Shown here: positions 23,651 through 36,767 of the stretch, in pieces
How the letters are laid out: each line of letters starts with the position of its first letter
Numbering within the stretch: the first letter of the stretch is position 1
Assembly: GCA_026120035.1 (NCBI GenBank)
Contig: JALRME010000005.1
Location: 868,001-932,000, forward strand
Source: Coleophoma eucalyptorum
Lineage: Eukaryota; Ascomycota; Leotiomycetes; Helotiales; Dermateaceae
Direction of reading: 5' to 3'
Length of the DNA stretch: 64,000 nucleotides
The notes under the pieces: model-generated
Databases searched by the model: none
What the model was told of the DNA's origin: nothing
Seen by the model: the letters and a program-made list of their open reading frames with translations, nothing else
Made by a program: the position numbers and the translations under genes

Positions 23651-26266
23651 CTAGAAACTTGCGTTCACGGCAGCCATAATAGCAGAGTTTACGTCTGCCG
23701 GGCGGAATCCAGGACCACGGCCTAAACAGACAGCACGAGCAAGCATTTCTATAGACTGTTATTCAGGAAAATCTTCCATTAGTGGATAAAACATACCTTC
23801 AACGAGAAGCTCCACACTAATTGTAACGACACGTTTGTTATTTTCCGTAGGATTAGACTTACCCCAATCATTTATTAGGGTAGAGCTTGAAGCCGGCTTT
23901 GTGCCTAAATTTGGTATGTTCAAATTTGTGGTTTCTTGGTTCCAATCTGCATATTCTATTGGGAAATGCAAGTCACCATCGAGATTTCCTAATGGCATGT
24001 TCATTGACTTTAAGGATGTACTCGAAAAATCCACTTCGAAGGAACTCTGCCCTGTCGAACCGAGAAGGGCATTGATGGTATTGGCTGGAGTGATAGGTGT
24101 AGCCGGTGAGTCGGGATTGACTGTGCTCTCGGTGCTGTTACTCTTCGTACTGGAGACGTTGGATAACGATGCCAGATCAAGCTCGGCGGTCACAAAGTCG
24201 GCAGTTGGTGAAATATCCAAACCATGACCATGCAAGTAACCTTCAACGTCGTTCGCATCAAAAAACTCCCCTTCAAATCCAGGTAGGCTGCATCGAAAAT
24301 CGTCCTCCATGAGGCTATCCCGAACCGCAGCGGCAGCCGGGGACTGTGGTCCCATCGACAAGCCAGTTCGAAATTTGGGCATCAATTCATTGTCCGACTC
24401 ATAAATAGGGTAATGCGTTCCAGCTCCGCCGAGATGTACAAAAGGTGCTCGCCAAGCATGCAAACTATCCTTGGCCGAACTGTTAATGCACCGAGAAATT
24501 CGTTCTCGAATATTTTCCCGGGTTTCGTAGAGCAAGCAGAATCCGAATACTTTCTTAAAGTACGCCTCTGGTGGTGAATCCATCATGACAAGCTTAGCTG
24601 CTCGCTCTAATCCACCGCGGTGTAGCCTCCTGGCGAATGTGAGTTCCTGGAAAGTATATGTCTGCGGAAGAGGTAGGCTAGATTGGGTGAGGAAGTTCTG
24701 TATAGACTGCTCGTTTGACGGGACTTCAACTCGATATGTATGAATGTCATCAAGATCGAAGGCAAAGCTTGCATTCTCTTCCGTGGCTTTGCTGATTACT
24801 TGGTACCCGCTATCATCATTTAGGTCTTCAGGTTGCTGGTAGGATTGTAGTTGCATCTGTTGGTCTGGGGTGTTCTCCTTAACATGTTGGTATCCGCCCC
24901 ACGTCTGCTGTGCTGGCTCAATCTGAGCTGGCGAACATTCTGTTGCCAAAGGCTTTGGTGGAATCTTGCGCCTGCCCTTGGTGCGTGGCTCAGGTAGGGA
25001 CTCCTGTTGGATATGATCTAGGTCAGTAGTGTCTTCGTGCTGCTCTTCTTCTTTGATAGCATCATCCGTCGAGGCCTTTGCCAAAGCAAGGATGCGGTCT
25101 ATTGTTGATTGAAGCTGCTGACCAAACTCTGGCTCACGTTGCAGTAATCCTTTGCCAACAGCAAAGTCATAAAGACCGACGAACGTATTGCTCATTTCCT
25201 CATTCGTGCTTCTCAAATCTTGAACTTTCTTTTCCAGAGAGGAGATAGTTGTCTCTTTGCGGTGGCGATATGCTCTTTGAGCCATACGAATTTGTGTCCT
25301 CCTCCGCTGAAAATAATTAGTCGTTAAAACATGTCTAAGAAGATTGGTGGGGAGAAGGCCCCGACTTTAGTAAGTGGAGTGACTCCTTTTATAAGAGGTT
25401 CACACTTGGAATGATTTTCTTCTCAATCCTGAACCATTTTTTTTTAAACTGAGGAGCATCACTCGGAAAGGATCGTAGCAAAATATGGTAAGACTCACGT
25501 CTGCAGCAGTCTCATCTTTAGTATCTACCCTGGGTCGACCACGAGCCTTTTTCGATGCCCAATCCTCCTCTTCAGCGCCATTGATCTCTGCTCTGGTCCT
25601 TTTCTTCTTCCGACCAGATTGAGGTACAGGTTCATTTTCCTCACTGCTTGCAACCAATTTTGGCCCACCGGTAATACCAAATGGCATGGGTACCTCAACT
25701 TGCTGCCTTGCTCTCATCTCACTTGCTTCGCGAGCTTTCACGACGGTTCTCCCATCGTCAAACTGCTCCGCATTCAAGATCCCGAGATGATTAGAGTACT
25801 GGCTGGAACCCAAGCCGAAAGTACTATTCAAGTAAAGGTTCGGCCGGGTGGCCTGAGTGCCGAAGGATAGAGTATCCATAGCAGCTTGCCTTGGTGATAA
25901 CGCCGCCGGGTTGAATTCCCGCGGGGCCACTGACCCTGTTGACGTCACGTTGGAAGCGTCGTCGGTAGAAGGATCGTGATGGGATTGATGTTGGTGATGA
26001 GGAAGATGGTGATGCTTGTGACTCCCACTGGGGTCGGTGCTTGGGTTACTGGTCCCGAGGGAGGATTTGCCCCTCGTGGAGACTAATGGAACTTGTCTTA
26101 ATGGCGGCCCTAGTATTGGTAGTGCTGCTGAGCTGGGACCGCGGGGTTGGAAAGACGGGGAAGTAGGACTGGAATTGGCGTCGGGTGCGTGCATAGCCGC
26201 TTGGGATAACAAATCCAAAGCATACTCATCCTGGGGATATTTGTTGAAGATGTTGTGGTGGTCCAT
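23651..26266 (-). CDS. bZIP transcription factor, large fungal type
   Basis: Exons are 25499-26266, 23797-25306 and 23651-23748, giving 791 residues. The 192-bp first intron is spliced in phase 0 so that DETAAD joins directly to RRRTQIRMAQRAYRHRKETT, the basic region (residues 257-276). A leucine-zipper-like heptad follows (ISSLEKKVQDLRSTNEEMSN). The N-terminus is His/Ser/Pro-rich, with a basic RKKKRTRAE and a Gly-Arg AT-hook-like RGRPR before the basic region. A conserved central block reads YTFQELTFARRLHRGGLERA and FGFCLLYETRENIRERI. Intron 2 (48 bp) leads to a final exon ending VCLGRGPGFRPADVNSAI, a motif I recall at the C-terminus of this family. The signature Asn of the basic region is replaced by Ile262. 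The target genes are unknown. Confidence 0.88.
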
Positions 26267-27702
26267 CCTGGTACACGTCTCTTGCGCGTGCAGGTTCCCA
26301 TGGACTTCTTATATCTGTACTGTGCTGCTGTGACGCGGAACTACCAAAAAGAGTTCGGGGGGCGACAAGCCAAAGCCACAAAGGTAGATGGAGGAGGAAA
26401 AGCTGGAGGAACCTGGGGCCAGGGTCACTTCAGCCAATGCCAACAGCGCCGGGGCGGGTTTTGCGTGCGAAAGGATGGACATATTGGTCAGCCCACGCTC
26501 CAAAGCCAACTGGACTTGCTCTAGCACTTGATAGGCGGAGAGCCGTGGAGGCATGCATCGTCTCTGACTGTACAGCGGCACTCGCTCTGCTGTTCCTGCG
26601 CCGGGCTCAAGTGCCAGTCTGCGATGGGATGTGGTGGAGGAGACGTTGGGTTTGGCACTTACAAAGAAAGACAGACCTCCGCGGCGGCTATTGCATTATG
26701 TACCCTAGGATTGAGGTGCCGTATTTTGGATTACTGATCTGGCAGTTGGAATCCCCGGTTTAAGATGCCAGAGGAGCAAGGCCCGGGTCCGCCCGTTAAA
26801 TTGCATGCTCCTGCACCTATGGGAACGTCAGTCTGGGTTGATGGCGGATGGTATGAAGGCACAGCCGGTACGGTAAAGTAGGACCGTGGATACTGGACTC
26901 GTACGGTATTGTTCGTTTTATTGTAATTATTCATCCGTGTCTTCTCTATCCGCCGTCTTTTAAGTCCGACGCAATGACTACTCTTTCTCCCGGTTCTGAT
27001 ATTGTAGCTCTCCACCGACGAACTGCCTTGCATTACGGACGTAGCCATTGTGCGGGTTTGCGGGTTTGCGGGTTTTGGCTCTCATGCGCCCGCACCTCAA
27101 CGAGCTGATGATGGAAGAGGCGTTCCTACGGAGTTCTCTCGACTGGTCATAGGCTATCAAGACCTGGTCATGCGCCGAGAGCTCTTACGTGCTCGACGAT
27201 GTGAGTCTAACACGGTTGAATGGCAGCTACCCGCGACAGTCCAGAGGTCACGAAACAGAATCATATTACCGCAACATCGCTACTCACAATCAAAGTGTCA
27301 TCTATTCCTGAAGAACTCCTAATGTACAACGTTTTCCCTTATACCAGCCGAATTGTGCCCCGTGGCGAGAAAAAAAGCCCAACTCCATCCATAGAATGCG
27401 AACCAAAGCAAAAAAGACACCTTGTAAATGAATCACATCACCGCTCAAGGCAAAGGGTTAGATCAGTCATGTCTGAGGTAGCGCACCAGAGCACTTTTAG
27501 CCCAAGCCCGCGATAGAACGCCTCGAAGACCAACGCGACCTGCAATGCTTTTATGAAACCTAATAACCAGCTAACAGAGACCGACGACATTTTCCGAAAA
27601 GAAGACCGGGTATCGTTGAGTCTATGCAAAACCGAATATGAAAGATGCATGCCCATGGAGCATGTTTTATGTATGGTACAGGGTGGGAGGAACCTATATA
27701 TG
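26267..27702. other. Upstream region of the bZIP gene and 3' flank of rcd1
   Basis: 1.44 kb. Both neighbours are on the minus strand, so this contains the 3' flank of neither in common: the bZIP promoter and long leader lie on the left and the rcd1 3' flank lies on the right of the junction as read on the minus strand. It is GC-rich near 26400-26650 and contains a small tandem repeat at 27051-27074. No coding frame could be supported. Confidence 0.4.
27051..27074. repeat. Three tandem copies of TGCGGGTT
   Basis: Three perfect 8-bp units followed by a partial TTGG. A simple tandem repeat with no visible function. Confidence 0.85.
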
Positions 27703-28925
27703 TCAGAGCCCAATTTGGTGCTGTCCGCCAGATTCCACAACGTTGTCCGATAGATTGATCAAAAGCTGTGCCAAGCAACGTTTTGTAGCAGCATCGTCGC
27801 GTAAAACTGAGGAAAAGGTAGCATCGCGGAGAGGTTCAGGTAGGCATTGTCGTAAGGCCTCACGAGCACGAGCATTATCACTAAGTCTGTAGAGATATCA
27901 GAGATATTTTTTCTTCAGGTACCATACAACTTACCGAAGAAAGCAGCGTACAACATGCTTGAGAAGTCGCGCTGTCTGCTGCTCGACTAATTGGGAAACC
28001 ATATTGCTGAGAACAGTACCCACAGCATAGAAGCGTTCATAAGTGGCGCAAATGTAGTTCAACCCATGATCATCGAGGAGTATCTTTTGCACAATGAAGA
28101 TTGCCACGGTCTTGCTAAGCTCTGATCCAGTCTCCATGATGCGCAGGCACAGGGGGATGATCTCAGTGGTAAGAAGGAAGTTGATAACGTCAGAGGAGTC
28201 GTTCTTCACAAGTGCTCCAATTACGCCGAGAGAGGTCAGGCGAAGGTATTCGAACGGTCTAGATTTCGATGTTGTGTTAAGAAACGGATAGAGAAAGAGT
28301 GGTATATGTGCTGCTAAATGTTAGATATCGTATTTTGCTTGGGCCATTGGTGATATACCATTCAAGAACAATGCTCGGGTCTCGTTGTGGGATGCAACAC
28401 ATTGCAAAAGAGCCAGCGCGTTGCATACACGATTTGAAGCAGCAGCCGTAAGCTGCGACGGATTAAGTAGGGTATAGACAGATATGATTTCTTGAAGGAG
28501 AGAAGTCATGACACCTGTATTTCATCAGAAGAGCGAATCTTCAAAGTCAATCCATGCTCACCAAAAGAATGCCATAGAATCAAAGCAAGCTCTGGGACCT
28601 GCTCGCGCTTCTTGCTCAGCTCCAGAAGTGCTGCTTCTCTGGTCTCTTCATTCAGAAGATCAGCAATGAACGCGAGTGTACGCCTATTCTCTTCAGAAAC
28701 TGTGTCATTTGCCATGTTGCCATCCTGCTGGTTGAGAGCAGAGTTAACTGATGGCCCCATCGCGTTGCTGGTATGGCTCGCGGTAATTCGATTGTAGGCG
28801 GCCTGCGCGGCTTGCTGCTGTGCATGCTGCTGCTGCGCATGCTGTGATATCATCCATGCTGGCTCTCCCTGAGGATTGTACTGATGCTGGTGCGAGAATA
28901 TATGAGAAGGGCCCCCCTGGAGCAT
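27703..28925 (-). CDS. rcd1: RCD1/CAF40 (CNOT9) subunit of the CCR4-NOT complex
   Basis: Armadillo-repeat subunit of the CCR4-NOT deadenylase complex, which controls mRNA turnover and translation. Exons are 28562-28925, 28359-28514, 27935-28313 and 27703-27886, giving 360 residues. The N-terminal 65 residues are Gln/Ala/His-rich and poorly conserved. The core is almost invariant: [80 protein letters not shown]. Then come [39 protein letters not shown] and [20 protein letters not shown]. Each of the three introns (44-48 bp) falls inside conserved text and restores it exactly. The C-terminus [20 protein letters not shown] is acceptable for fungal members. Confidence 0.96.
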
Positions 28926-29578
28926 TGTGCTTGATTTTATATCGGAGACTTGGTATGGTGTATATCTTCATGCGCCGTCGTGAAGGGGGTGTTCGAACCA
29001 GCCGATAAGGCTGTGAGCGTTTCAAAAGTAGAAATTAAGGTCGGGTAGCTTCAGACGCCTCCAGTAGAGAGTAATGTATCGTCGAGGTCGATATGTCTGG
29101 CAACTTGATAATGGACTGGCGTTCTGGTTGACCGACAAACTGTACCACTTGCACCGTTGCTTGCCCCGCTTAGCTTAGACCATGTGTCACGTGAATTGAG
29201 AACTTACGCTTATGGCGACAGGACTTCAAAGTCCAAATCCGCTATACGAGTCGTCAACACGGGGTTCAAGACGGGAAATCTGGGTTAGAATCGAAGTGAT
29301 TATGATTGCCTATATACCGATATAATCAATATCTAAGGATAGTCTGCTCTGAATTAATTCCTAAGACTATCCACTCCCGAATTATGGACTAATGCTATAA
29401 TCCCTGAAAAGTGAAAATGCCTCATCCTCAACTTCGTAGCTTGATTCTGTAGAATCAAATTGCTGAGAAACAAGCGACATTATTACAGAACCCAATGCTC
29501 GCTTGACAAATGAAATTCGTTGCAAGAGCAAGCTGCTCTTTGTGTTACTATGTAAACAGTTCGGTCCTCCTCTTTCTT
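28926..29578. promoter_or_regulatory. Upstream region of rcd1 and 3' flank of kin1
   Basis: 653 bases between two minus-strand genes. It should contain the rcd1 promoter and the kin1 3' untranslated region. No coding sequence, repeat or RNA gene was recognised. Confidence 0.4.
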
Positions 29579-32500
29579 TCAGAGGCGTAATTCCCTCAAA
29601 ATCTGATCTGCCATGTTCTTATACTGCCAAGTTCCTCCTGCAAGCCGCTTAAATTGAATGCCATGTAAAGATAAAAGAGGCACTTTTACAATAAAGATCT
29701 CGAATTCAAGAACCATACTGCCACCAAGCTCACTCTGCACATGTGTGCTCGTCTCTCCAACAGCCCTCCTAGATGAGCCCCTGTTGTCTTGTCCGACACT
29801 TTCGTCTGAGGCATCTGAATTGGTATAGCTAGTGTCACCTGTTCGGCGGGGTGTTCTTGGGGTGTGTGGAGATTTCTCAGCATCCCTGAAGTCCTCTCGA
29901 TCTCTCTCAGAACTAGCACCTCCCATGAAACCACCAAAACTAATCCGTCGACGATGCCCTGGTGTATGGGATCCATGTGCTGTACTCGGCGGCAGCATGT
30001 CCACAACCCTTTTAAGGTCAATACTTGGTGTATGTCGACAGCTGAATCCGCCACGGATTTCGTTGTAATCTACTCCCAATTGCTTCAAAACTCTGATAAT
30101 ATCGGCGCGAATAGCCTGGACAGGCTTTGTTGACGTTGTCGAAACACTGAACAGGCCCTTGAGGAAAACAGGCTTAACATGATCCGCGCTATCAACCCGT
30201 TCAGTTGACAGGCCACTGGTATCGCCAGGCTCTATGTCAGTCTCTTCGGGTACGTTAGCTTCTCGAGCCTCCTCTCGTCGAGCTCGCCGGGCTTGGATGC
30301 TCTCTCTGCGGGCATGGCCCAGTGACTTGGCTCTAGTTGTGGCGGATCGTGGGTTTAGGCTGTTCTTGTGTTCACTCTCACGAGAGGACTTCTCATTGTT
30401 GGAGGTTGACTGGTCGGAACCGCTCGTAGGAGGGGGTTCTTTGTATGTCACTCGAGGTACAGCCTCAGATGCCCCGCGGCGATCTTGTCGTTCCTGCCTG
30501 CGCCGAAGATCTGCTGAGTTTACACTCGTAGATCTGCCCAGCGCTTTACCACTGCGCTGATTGTCAGCGGATCTTGGGGGAGTTAGCAGATCGCTGTGTT
30601 GATGGTGGCTGCTTCCCGCACGTAGGTTCGGGGACGGAGGCATGTCTGATTCACGATCGCGTGTTCTTCGCACGCTAAAGCTCTTTCGAAGTACAGAGGA
30701 GTCATTGGGTGACTGAACAGTTACCACAGGCGGATGGCTTCTGTCTGTAGGCTCACGGCGTCTCCTTGTACTGAACCTTCGGAGAATACCAGCAGCTGTG
30801 CTCTCCTTTCTTGGCATCTGCTCCGAATTCGTGTCCAGTAAAGCTGGTGATGCAGGCCCACTTGACCCAGCAATCTTCACATGTTTCATGGCATCTGTTA
30901 CTTCATCTTCCCCATGTGTACGGGCTCTTGGGCGAGATCGACCACCAGTTGCATTTTCACCCGGCATTTCGTAGGTTGCCGAGTTTGTATGTGCAGCCTT
31001 GGGTGCTGGAATATCAGGCATCGCTAAGGGAGCTTCACCTGGTGAACGTGGCATACTAGTCGCTCCAGGGTTGGCTGCCTGTCTGTCACGGTCTTGCTTC
31101 TCTCTCACCAAGTAATATATAGATATGAGTGGGTTGAAGGCGTTGATGGGATCATTACCAAGGGGCAAGCCTTCAGAGCTTGGAGTGGTAAGGGTATCGC
31201 GGCTCGTCATGGAATTCCTTCGTTTGTAGAAGTCAAATCCGAAGCCTCTCTTCTTTTCAGGATCTCGGTTGGGCACAGCGGATTCTTTTTCTTGTAAGGC
31301 CATCTTGACAGCACGTTGGTATTCGTGGGAGTCGATGACCTCAGTTAGCTGAGCCTGGATCAACTCTGGAGGGCCAAAGTCGAATCCGGTCATGGCTTGG
31401 ATGACAGCAGGGTCTAGTGGAAGGGTGAGAGGTTCGCGTGGTGGAAGATAATTTTCTGGAGGAGATCCAAAGCCCTTGATCATCCATTGGTGGCTCATGA
31501 TCTCGGAGAGGCTGGCTCGTTGCTTAGGATCCGTAACCAACATACGTGATATAAGATGCTTGCATTCTAGATATGCAACGTTAGTAAGACCTGGTAAGAA
31601 GTAAAGTTAAGTACTCACCAGGTGAAAGCCAATTGGGATAATCCACAAGACCTTTCTTGATCTTTGCGTGCAATGCGGGCATGCTCTGGTCGTCAAATGG
31701 TACCTTGCCACAAACAAGGACATAGAGAACAATTCCAAAACTCCAGACATCGACCTCTGGCCCAGTATAAGCCTTTGCTTGCAGAAGCTCTGGTGCAGCA
31801 AAGTACAAACTGCCACAGAAAGTTTTCAGGTGACTTCTAGGGGCGAAGAGATTGCTCAACCCGAAATCAATGATCTTAATGTCACCGGTCTTGCTAATGA
31901 GTATGTTTTCGATCTTCAGGTCTCGATGGACTATGCTGTTTCGATGGCAATAATCCAGGGCACTTGCGATTTGTCTGCTAAATTTGCGAGCTTGCTTCTC
32001 CTTTAGCCGACCATGCGAGATTATATAGTCAAGCATTTGACCCCCATTGACATATTCGAAGAGCATGTACCAGTGATATGTCGTACGCACTACGTCTCTC
32101 ATCCCGCAGATATAAGGATGATCCAGTAGCGTGACGATAGCGGCCTCTCTCGCCGTTCGAACCTCTTTCGAATGATCAGCTCTCTCTCGATCTGCCCTGC
32201 TTTGGTTCGGTGTGTCTTCTGTAGACCCGCGAGGCACAATCTTGACTGCTACCTGCTAAAAGTGGTGAGTCAGGTTTGAGATGGAAGTGTGTAGATTTGA
32301 GCGACAAGCTTACCTGCTCTCCGCCTTCTGCTCTTCTTGCAAGCTTCACCTTACCCATGCTCCCCGCACCAATTGTTTTCCCCAGGATCCAGTTTCCTGT
32401 TGGAGCAGGAATTGTTGTTCTTGATCTTCCAGACCGTCCTGCATGCCTGCTCTCTGCGGGTGCTACTACAGGAGCAGGGCCCCCGCCGTTTGCCACGGCT

Positions 32501-32844
32501 GTGGACATGTCGGACGAGTAGCGATTGCGATGATTTGAACGATGTCCAGATGCACTCCTTGACGACTCGGACCGTGTTGTCGCGGGTCGATCTCTGCTCG
32601 AACTCCTTCGTGATGAATGCGCTACGTTCGAGGTCTCATAGTTGACCTGCGACGGTGTTTCTTCAGTCCGGTGTCGAGAGGAGGTCCGTCGATGGCCTGA
32701 CGAGCTTCGCGAAGGACTAGGAGGGACGTTGTGCTTGGTCCTCGAGGAGTGGGATCTGGCAGGAGCAGTGGCAGTAGATGGTTGAGCACGACGTGAAGAT
32801 GGAGTCCGCTCGAGTGCACTGGATGCAAGTGAAGTTGTTGCCAT
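29579..32844 (-). CDS. kin1: KIN1/PAR-1 (MARK)-type serine/threonine protein kinase
   Basis: Cell-polarity kinase acting at the cell cortex, septa and exocytic sites in fungi. Exons are 32314-32844, 31619-32252 and 29579-31566, giving 1050 residues. The N-terminal 150 residues are Ser/Arg-rich and disordered. The kinase domain begins at about residue 153 with [18 protein letters not shown], then VAVKIVPR after intron 1, [34 protein letters not shown] and [20 protein letters not shown]. Intron 2 lies before [20 protein letters not shown] long Ser/Pro/Arg-rich linker follows, including [20 protein letters not shown]. The C-terminal KA1 domain (about 930-1050) binds acidic phospholipids and shows [20 protein letters not shown] and ILRELRL at the end. 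The ATG at 32844 is the first in frame. For exon 2 an acceptor three bases upstream would add one Gln. Confidence 0.94.
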
Positions 32845-34437
32845 CGCCAAACTAGATCGTAATCGGGCTCTCCACTTCTACTCTCCGCTTGTTGCGAACC
32901 CCTGGATGATGTTTGCCTTCCAAGTTCTCTTCGCGTCACGTTTAATCCCGAGGTGGCTTAAAGTATGGGAGGCTGAGAGTGATCAGGCTAATTCAAAAAT
33001 GATGCAAAGTCACCAAGGCGATGTCTAATTATTTCTGCGACAAGAATGAGATCTTTCAACTAGTGTTGATGTTGGGGGTCACGATGGTCACAGTGAGTGT
33101 GAACCTGGGTTGAATACGGGTTTCTCCCTGGCGTCTGGGTAATGTTAGCTTCCACAGGAGGGGCAGTGAGGTGAGCCAGCCCAGCCTTCAAATTAAGGTC
33201 TGACTGAGGTGACGAGATTGGGTTGGGAAAAAGGAAAAGTCTGTCAGGGAAGCGATGACAACAATAGATAATAGATGGGGGCCCTATCTGAAAAGTTCCT
33301 GGGTCAGCGCGAATTGCCATGTCTGGGTCTGGGCTGAAGCAGGGTGACAGCGTGTTGCGGCGTGTCCAGCGTGTCCAGCGTGGCTAGCTCGCCGTCGGTG
33401 GTCGTAACGAGCAACGAGGAATCCGTAGGGTACCAGTACAGGACAAGGCAGGACTTTGCATACCAGACCGACTGCAAAGAGCGTGTCTCGTTTGTTCTCT
33501 TGGCCGCGTCCTTCCGAGTTAAAAGAGCACGCACGCTGCCCGAGCTGGCTTAGCTGGAATTAGTCTTTGTTTGTTTGACTCTCCCCTTCCCTCCTTCCCT
33601 CCCTCCCTGCTCACCTCCAGGGAACCTCCACGTGCAGCGACTGGAGAGGCTTTGCCTTGTACCTTATCTTGCTTACGCCTGGTACCCTGGGGACAGAGTT
33701 CAATTCATTACGGTCTCTTAGCCCAGGGGTTTACTGATGACAATGACAGGTCTCACTGTCTGCACTGTCTGCACTGTCTGTTCCTGTACCGTCGAGCAGC
33801 AGCTACTCTCTCCTCTCCTTCCCCAACTTCGCCTACTCTTGCCTCGGGGCTGTTACTCTGTCACGTACGGAGTACAGGTCAACCCTCTGTACTCCCTCGG
33901 TTTTGTTCGCTTGGTCTGTCTTACGACTCCAAGCGTGGCAGTCATATCAAGGATAGGAATAAATAGCCAATCTTACCTTCAGCTAAAAATACCCCCTTTC
34001 TCTCGCTTCCGAGCCAGTATGACGAGAGCTGAACCATGGCTTGTGCTGCCAGAGTATTGTCAGTGTAGCTTAGAAGACGCTGGCTATTTCTGATGCGAGC
34101 TACCGTGAGTGAGAGTGAGAGTATCGAGAAACTTGCTATCTACTGTAAATGATAAGAATACCGAGGCTTCAACCAAGGTATCGTCAGATTTATTCAAAGA
34201 AAATCTAACATGGCATAATTGTTACCAAGTCTACGTGGATAAATGGAGGGGAAGGACTAGATGGTATTTTCCAGCTGATGCTTGGAGAGGCACAAGATAG
34301 CGCGCCAAGCCAACGAGTAGCTGCCACGCCCAATGAATGTCAACCGACAAGGCTGAACTTCCACCCACGCCGTGCTTACTAGGTAGCCTTCTTGCATCTG
34401 AATTTCCTGCCCATCTCACAACGCCCATGTCGCCCAA
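32845..34437. promoter_or_regulatory. Divergent intergenic region between kin1 and the GPATCH1-like gene
   Basis: 1.6 kb carrying the two promoters and probably long 5' leaders. It holds a pyrimidine-rich stretch of CCTTCCCT repeats around 33580-33610, a duplicated GTGTCCAGC at 33362-33382 and a triplicated 9-mer at 33754-33780. Several short frames exist on both strands, but none resembles a protein I know. Confidence 0.4.
33754..33780. repeat. Three tandem copies of CACTGTCTG
   Basis: Three perfect 9-bp units in the divergent region between kin1 and the GPATCH1-like gene. Simple repeat of unknown significance. Confidence 0.85.
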
Positions 34438-36581
34438 ATGTCCGCCAAAAGGTCTCGCGCGACCTATGAGGCTGACCTCCAGGCCCAGCAATCGCCGTAT
34501 GTAGCATGGGGAACACCACTCCCCCCTCGAGACTCAGATGTCCGAGATGATGGATCATATGTGCCGGTTTGGAAGCAAGAGGTGAGGGATGAAAGAGGTC
34601 TGAAGCGTCTTCATGGCGCCTTCACTGGTGGTTTCAGTGCAGGGTATAATTCGAAGTTCATCCTCGCGCTTGGTGTATATACTGACGAAAATGCTACAGG
34701 TATTTCAACACTGTTGGATCGAAGGAAGGATGGACCCCATCGACATTTGTCTCTTCCCGTACGAACCGCAAGAAGGATGACCCCAAAGCTGCCCAGCGGA
34801 GGCCGGAGGATTATATGGACGATGAAGACATTGCAGATGCAGCCGAAGCTCAGAGAGTACAGACAGCCGAAGCTTTCTCTGGGTTAGGATCAACAGAAAA
34901 TGACGAGATACGCCGCAATGCTTTTGTTGACCTGTTTCGAATGGATGGGGAAACGATGGGAGTAAAGTTACTTCGGAAGATGGGCTGGAAGGAAGGACAA
35001 GGAATTGGCCCCAAGGTGCGCCGCCGGGCTCGCCTTGATGGTGTCGAGAGGCTGGATGATACAGTCGATAGCACGCATCTCTTTGCGCCAGCGAATACGG
35101 AGATGATTGGCTTCGTGAGAAAGACTGATCACAAAGGCTTAGGCTTTAATGGAGAGACCAAATTGTCCAACGCAGTCATATCACCTTCGGGGTCTGACGA
35201 CGATGACGATACTCATCAGATCACTATGGCGCCAGCAAAAGCTAAGAAGAAAAAGCCATCGCGAGGTGGCATTGGAATTGGCATCTTAAACGATACAGGG
35301 TCGGACGACGAAGATCCGTACGAGATAGGGCCAAAAATATCTTACAATCGTGTCATAGGAGGAGACAAGAAGAAGAAAAGGCCAGCGAATGGCTCGGTAA
35401 ATCCTCTTCTCAAATCGAAACCTGTCTTCATCTCTAAGAAAGCTGCTCTCGCCAGAGCTTCGAATGGATTACGGAAATGCCATGACGGTCGTCTACCGCT
35501 AGAGGGCTTTTGCATAAGTAAAGACGGCTCGGACCAAAGCTCGCCGAAATTCGTGCCACCGCAAATTCCAGAAGGATGGAACAGTTCTAGGCAGTCGAAG
35601 GTAGCCTCTAAACAGACCGAGTATCTGTCCACAGCAGATATGGCAAAAGCATCAAAACTGGACCCGAAGGCTCGAGCATCTATTCTAGGAGAAGCTGCTT
35701 TACCAGGCAAATCAGTGTTCGATTTCCTGTCCACGTCCGCAAGAGATCGATTAGTATCTGCTTCGGGAAAGTCAAACCTTCCAGCAGCCCTCGGAGAAAT
35801 CCCGCAGGGATATAATTTGACCCAAGAAGAGCGTCGAAAAGAGATGTTGAGTCAAATTCCAAAGATCGATATGGAAGTGGCAGAGGCAGCTCTGTCAAGA
35901 GGTGCAAGTGGTTTTATGCCCTATGGTGATGATCTACCAAAGCGAGAGAGATATCGTGCATTCCTGGAATACCAGGCTGGCACATCATCCAATGCTCCCG
36001 AACGCACGCCTGGGGATCTGAAAGACCGTTGGCTGAAAGAGCTAAAAGAGTTCGCAGACTGTGCTCAAATATTTAAACCAATGACAAGCATGATGGCCTC
36101 ACGATTTACGGTTTCAACGGCGCCAAATATAGCTGCAAATAACTCGGATTCAGCAAGCGAGTTATTACTCAGTAAACCTACCCCAAAGCCAGAAGATCCA
36201 GCTGAGGCTGCAGCAAAGGTTGGCATGTATGGCCCATTAACTAGATCCTCACAAGAATTCTACCCGACTAGGTTATTGTGCAAGCGCTTCAACGTCAAAC
36301 CTCCAGCTCATGTCCGACCAGATGCTGGCGAGGATCCGTCTCAAGATAATAGAACAGCGGATCTAATCTCAAAATCTACCATGGAAGAGATCAGGAAGGA
36401 ATCCAGTGGAATGGGATTTCAGACGAGGCAGATGGGGGACGATAGTCATGGTACCGGGGCGGAAGGTGAGAATGCCCCAGAGGTTGTTATTGATGTGGAG
36501 AAGAACGAGGCTTTGGAAGGGCAAAAGGCTGGAGAAGCAGTGTTTAAAGCTATTTTTGGGGACGATAGTGATGATGATTAA
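34438..36581 (+). CDS. G-patch domain protein of the GPATCH1 family, probable splicing factor
   Basis: Exons are 34438-34643 and 34700-36581, giving 695 residues. The N-terminal block (DUF1604-like) reads [20 protein letters not shown] and [20 protein letters not shown], with the 56-bp intron splitting the Gly codon before [20 protein letters not shown]. The G-patch follows at about residues 165-210: [32 protein letters not shown]. Downstream are acidic and Lys-rich patches ([19 protein letters not shown]) and the family motif [20 protein letters not shown]. Another conserved block is [12 protein letters not shown]-patch proteins typically activate DEAH helicases; the animal homologue is found in catalytic spliceosomes. 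The C-terminus is acidic (FGDDSDDD). The identification is strong, the exact partner is not known. Confidence 0.92.
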
Positions 36582-36767
36582 TGGAAGCAGATTGCTTTTA
36601 TTCTGTCTAAGAGGGCGGCAGGATGTTGGAATAAGATCCACCTACATGTTTGTATATCAGCCTCATAGTTGCAAGCAACTTTTTCCCTGTTTCACCATTT
36701 CATTGCTCATCCTCCCTATATACAATCACCGGGTTCTCCTCTTTCATTCAGGCCGTCCCCTAACCTC

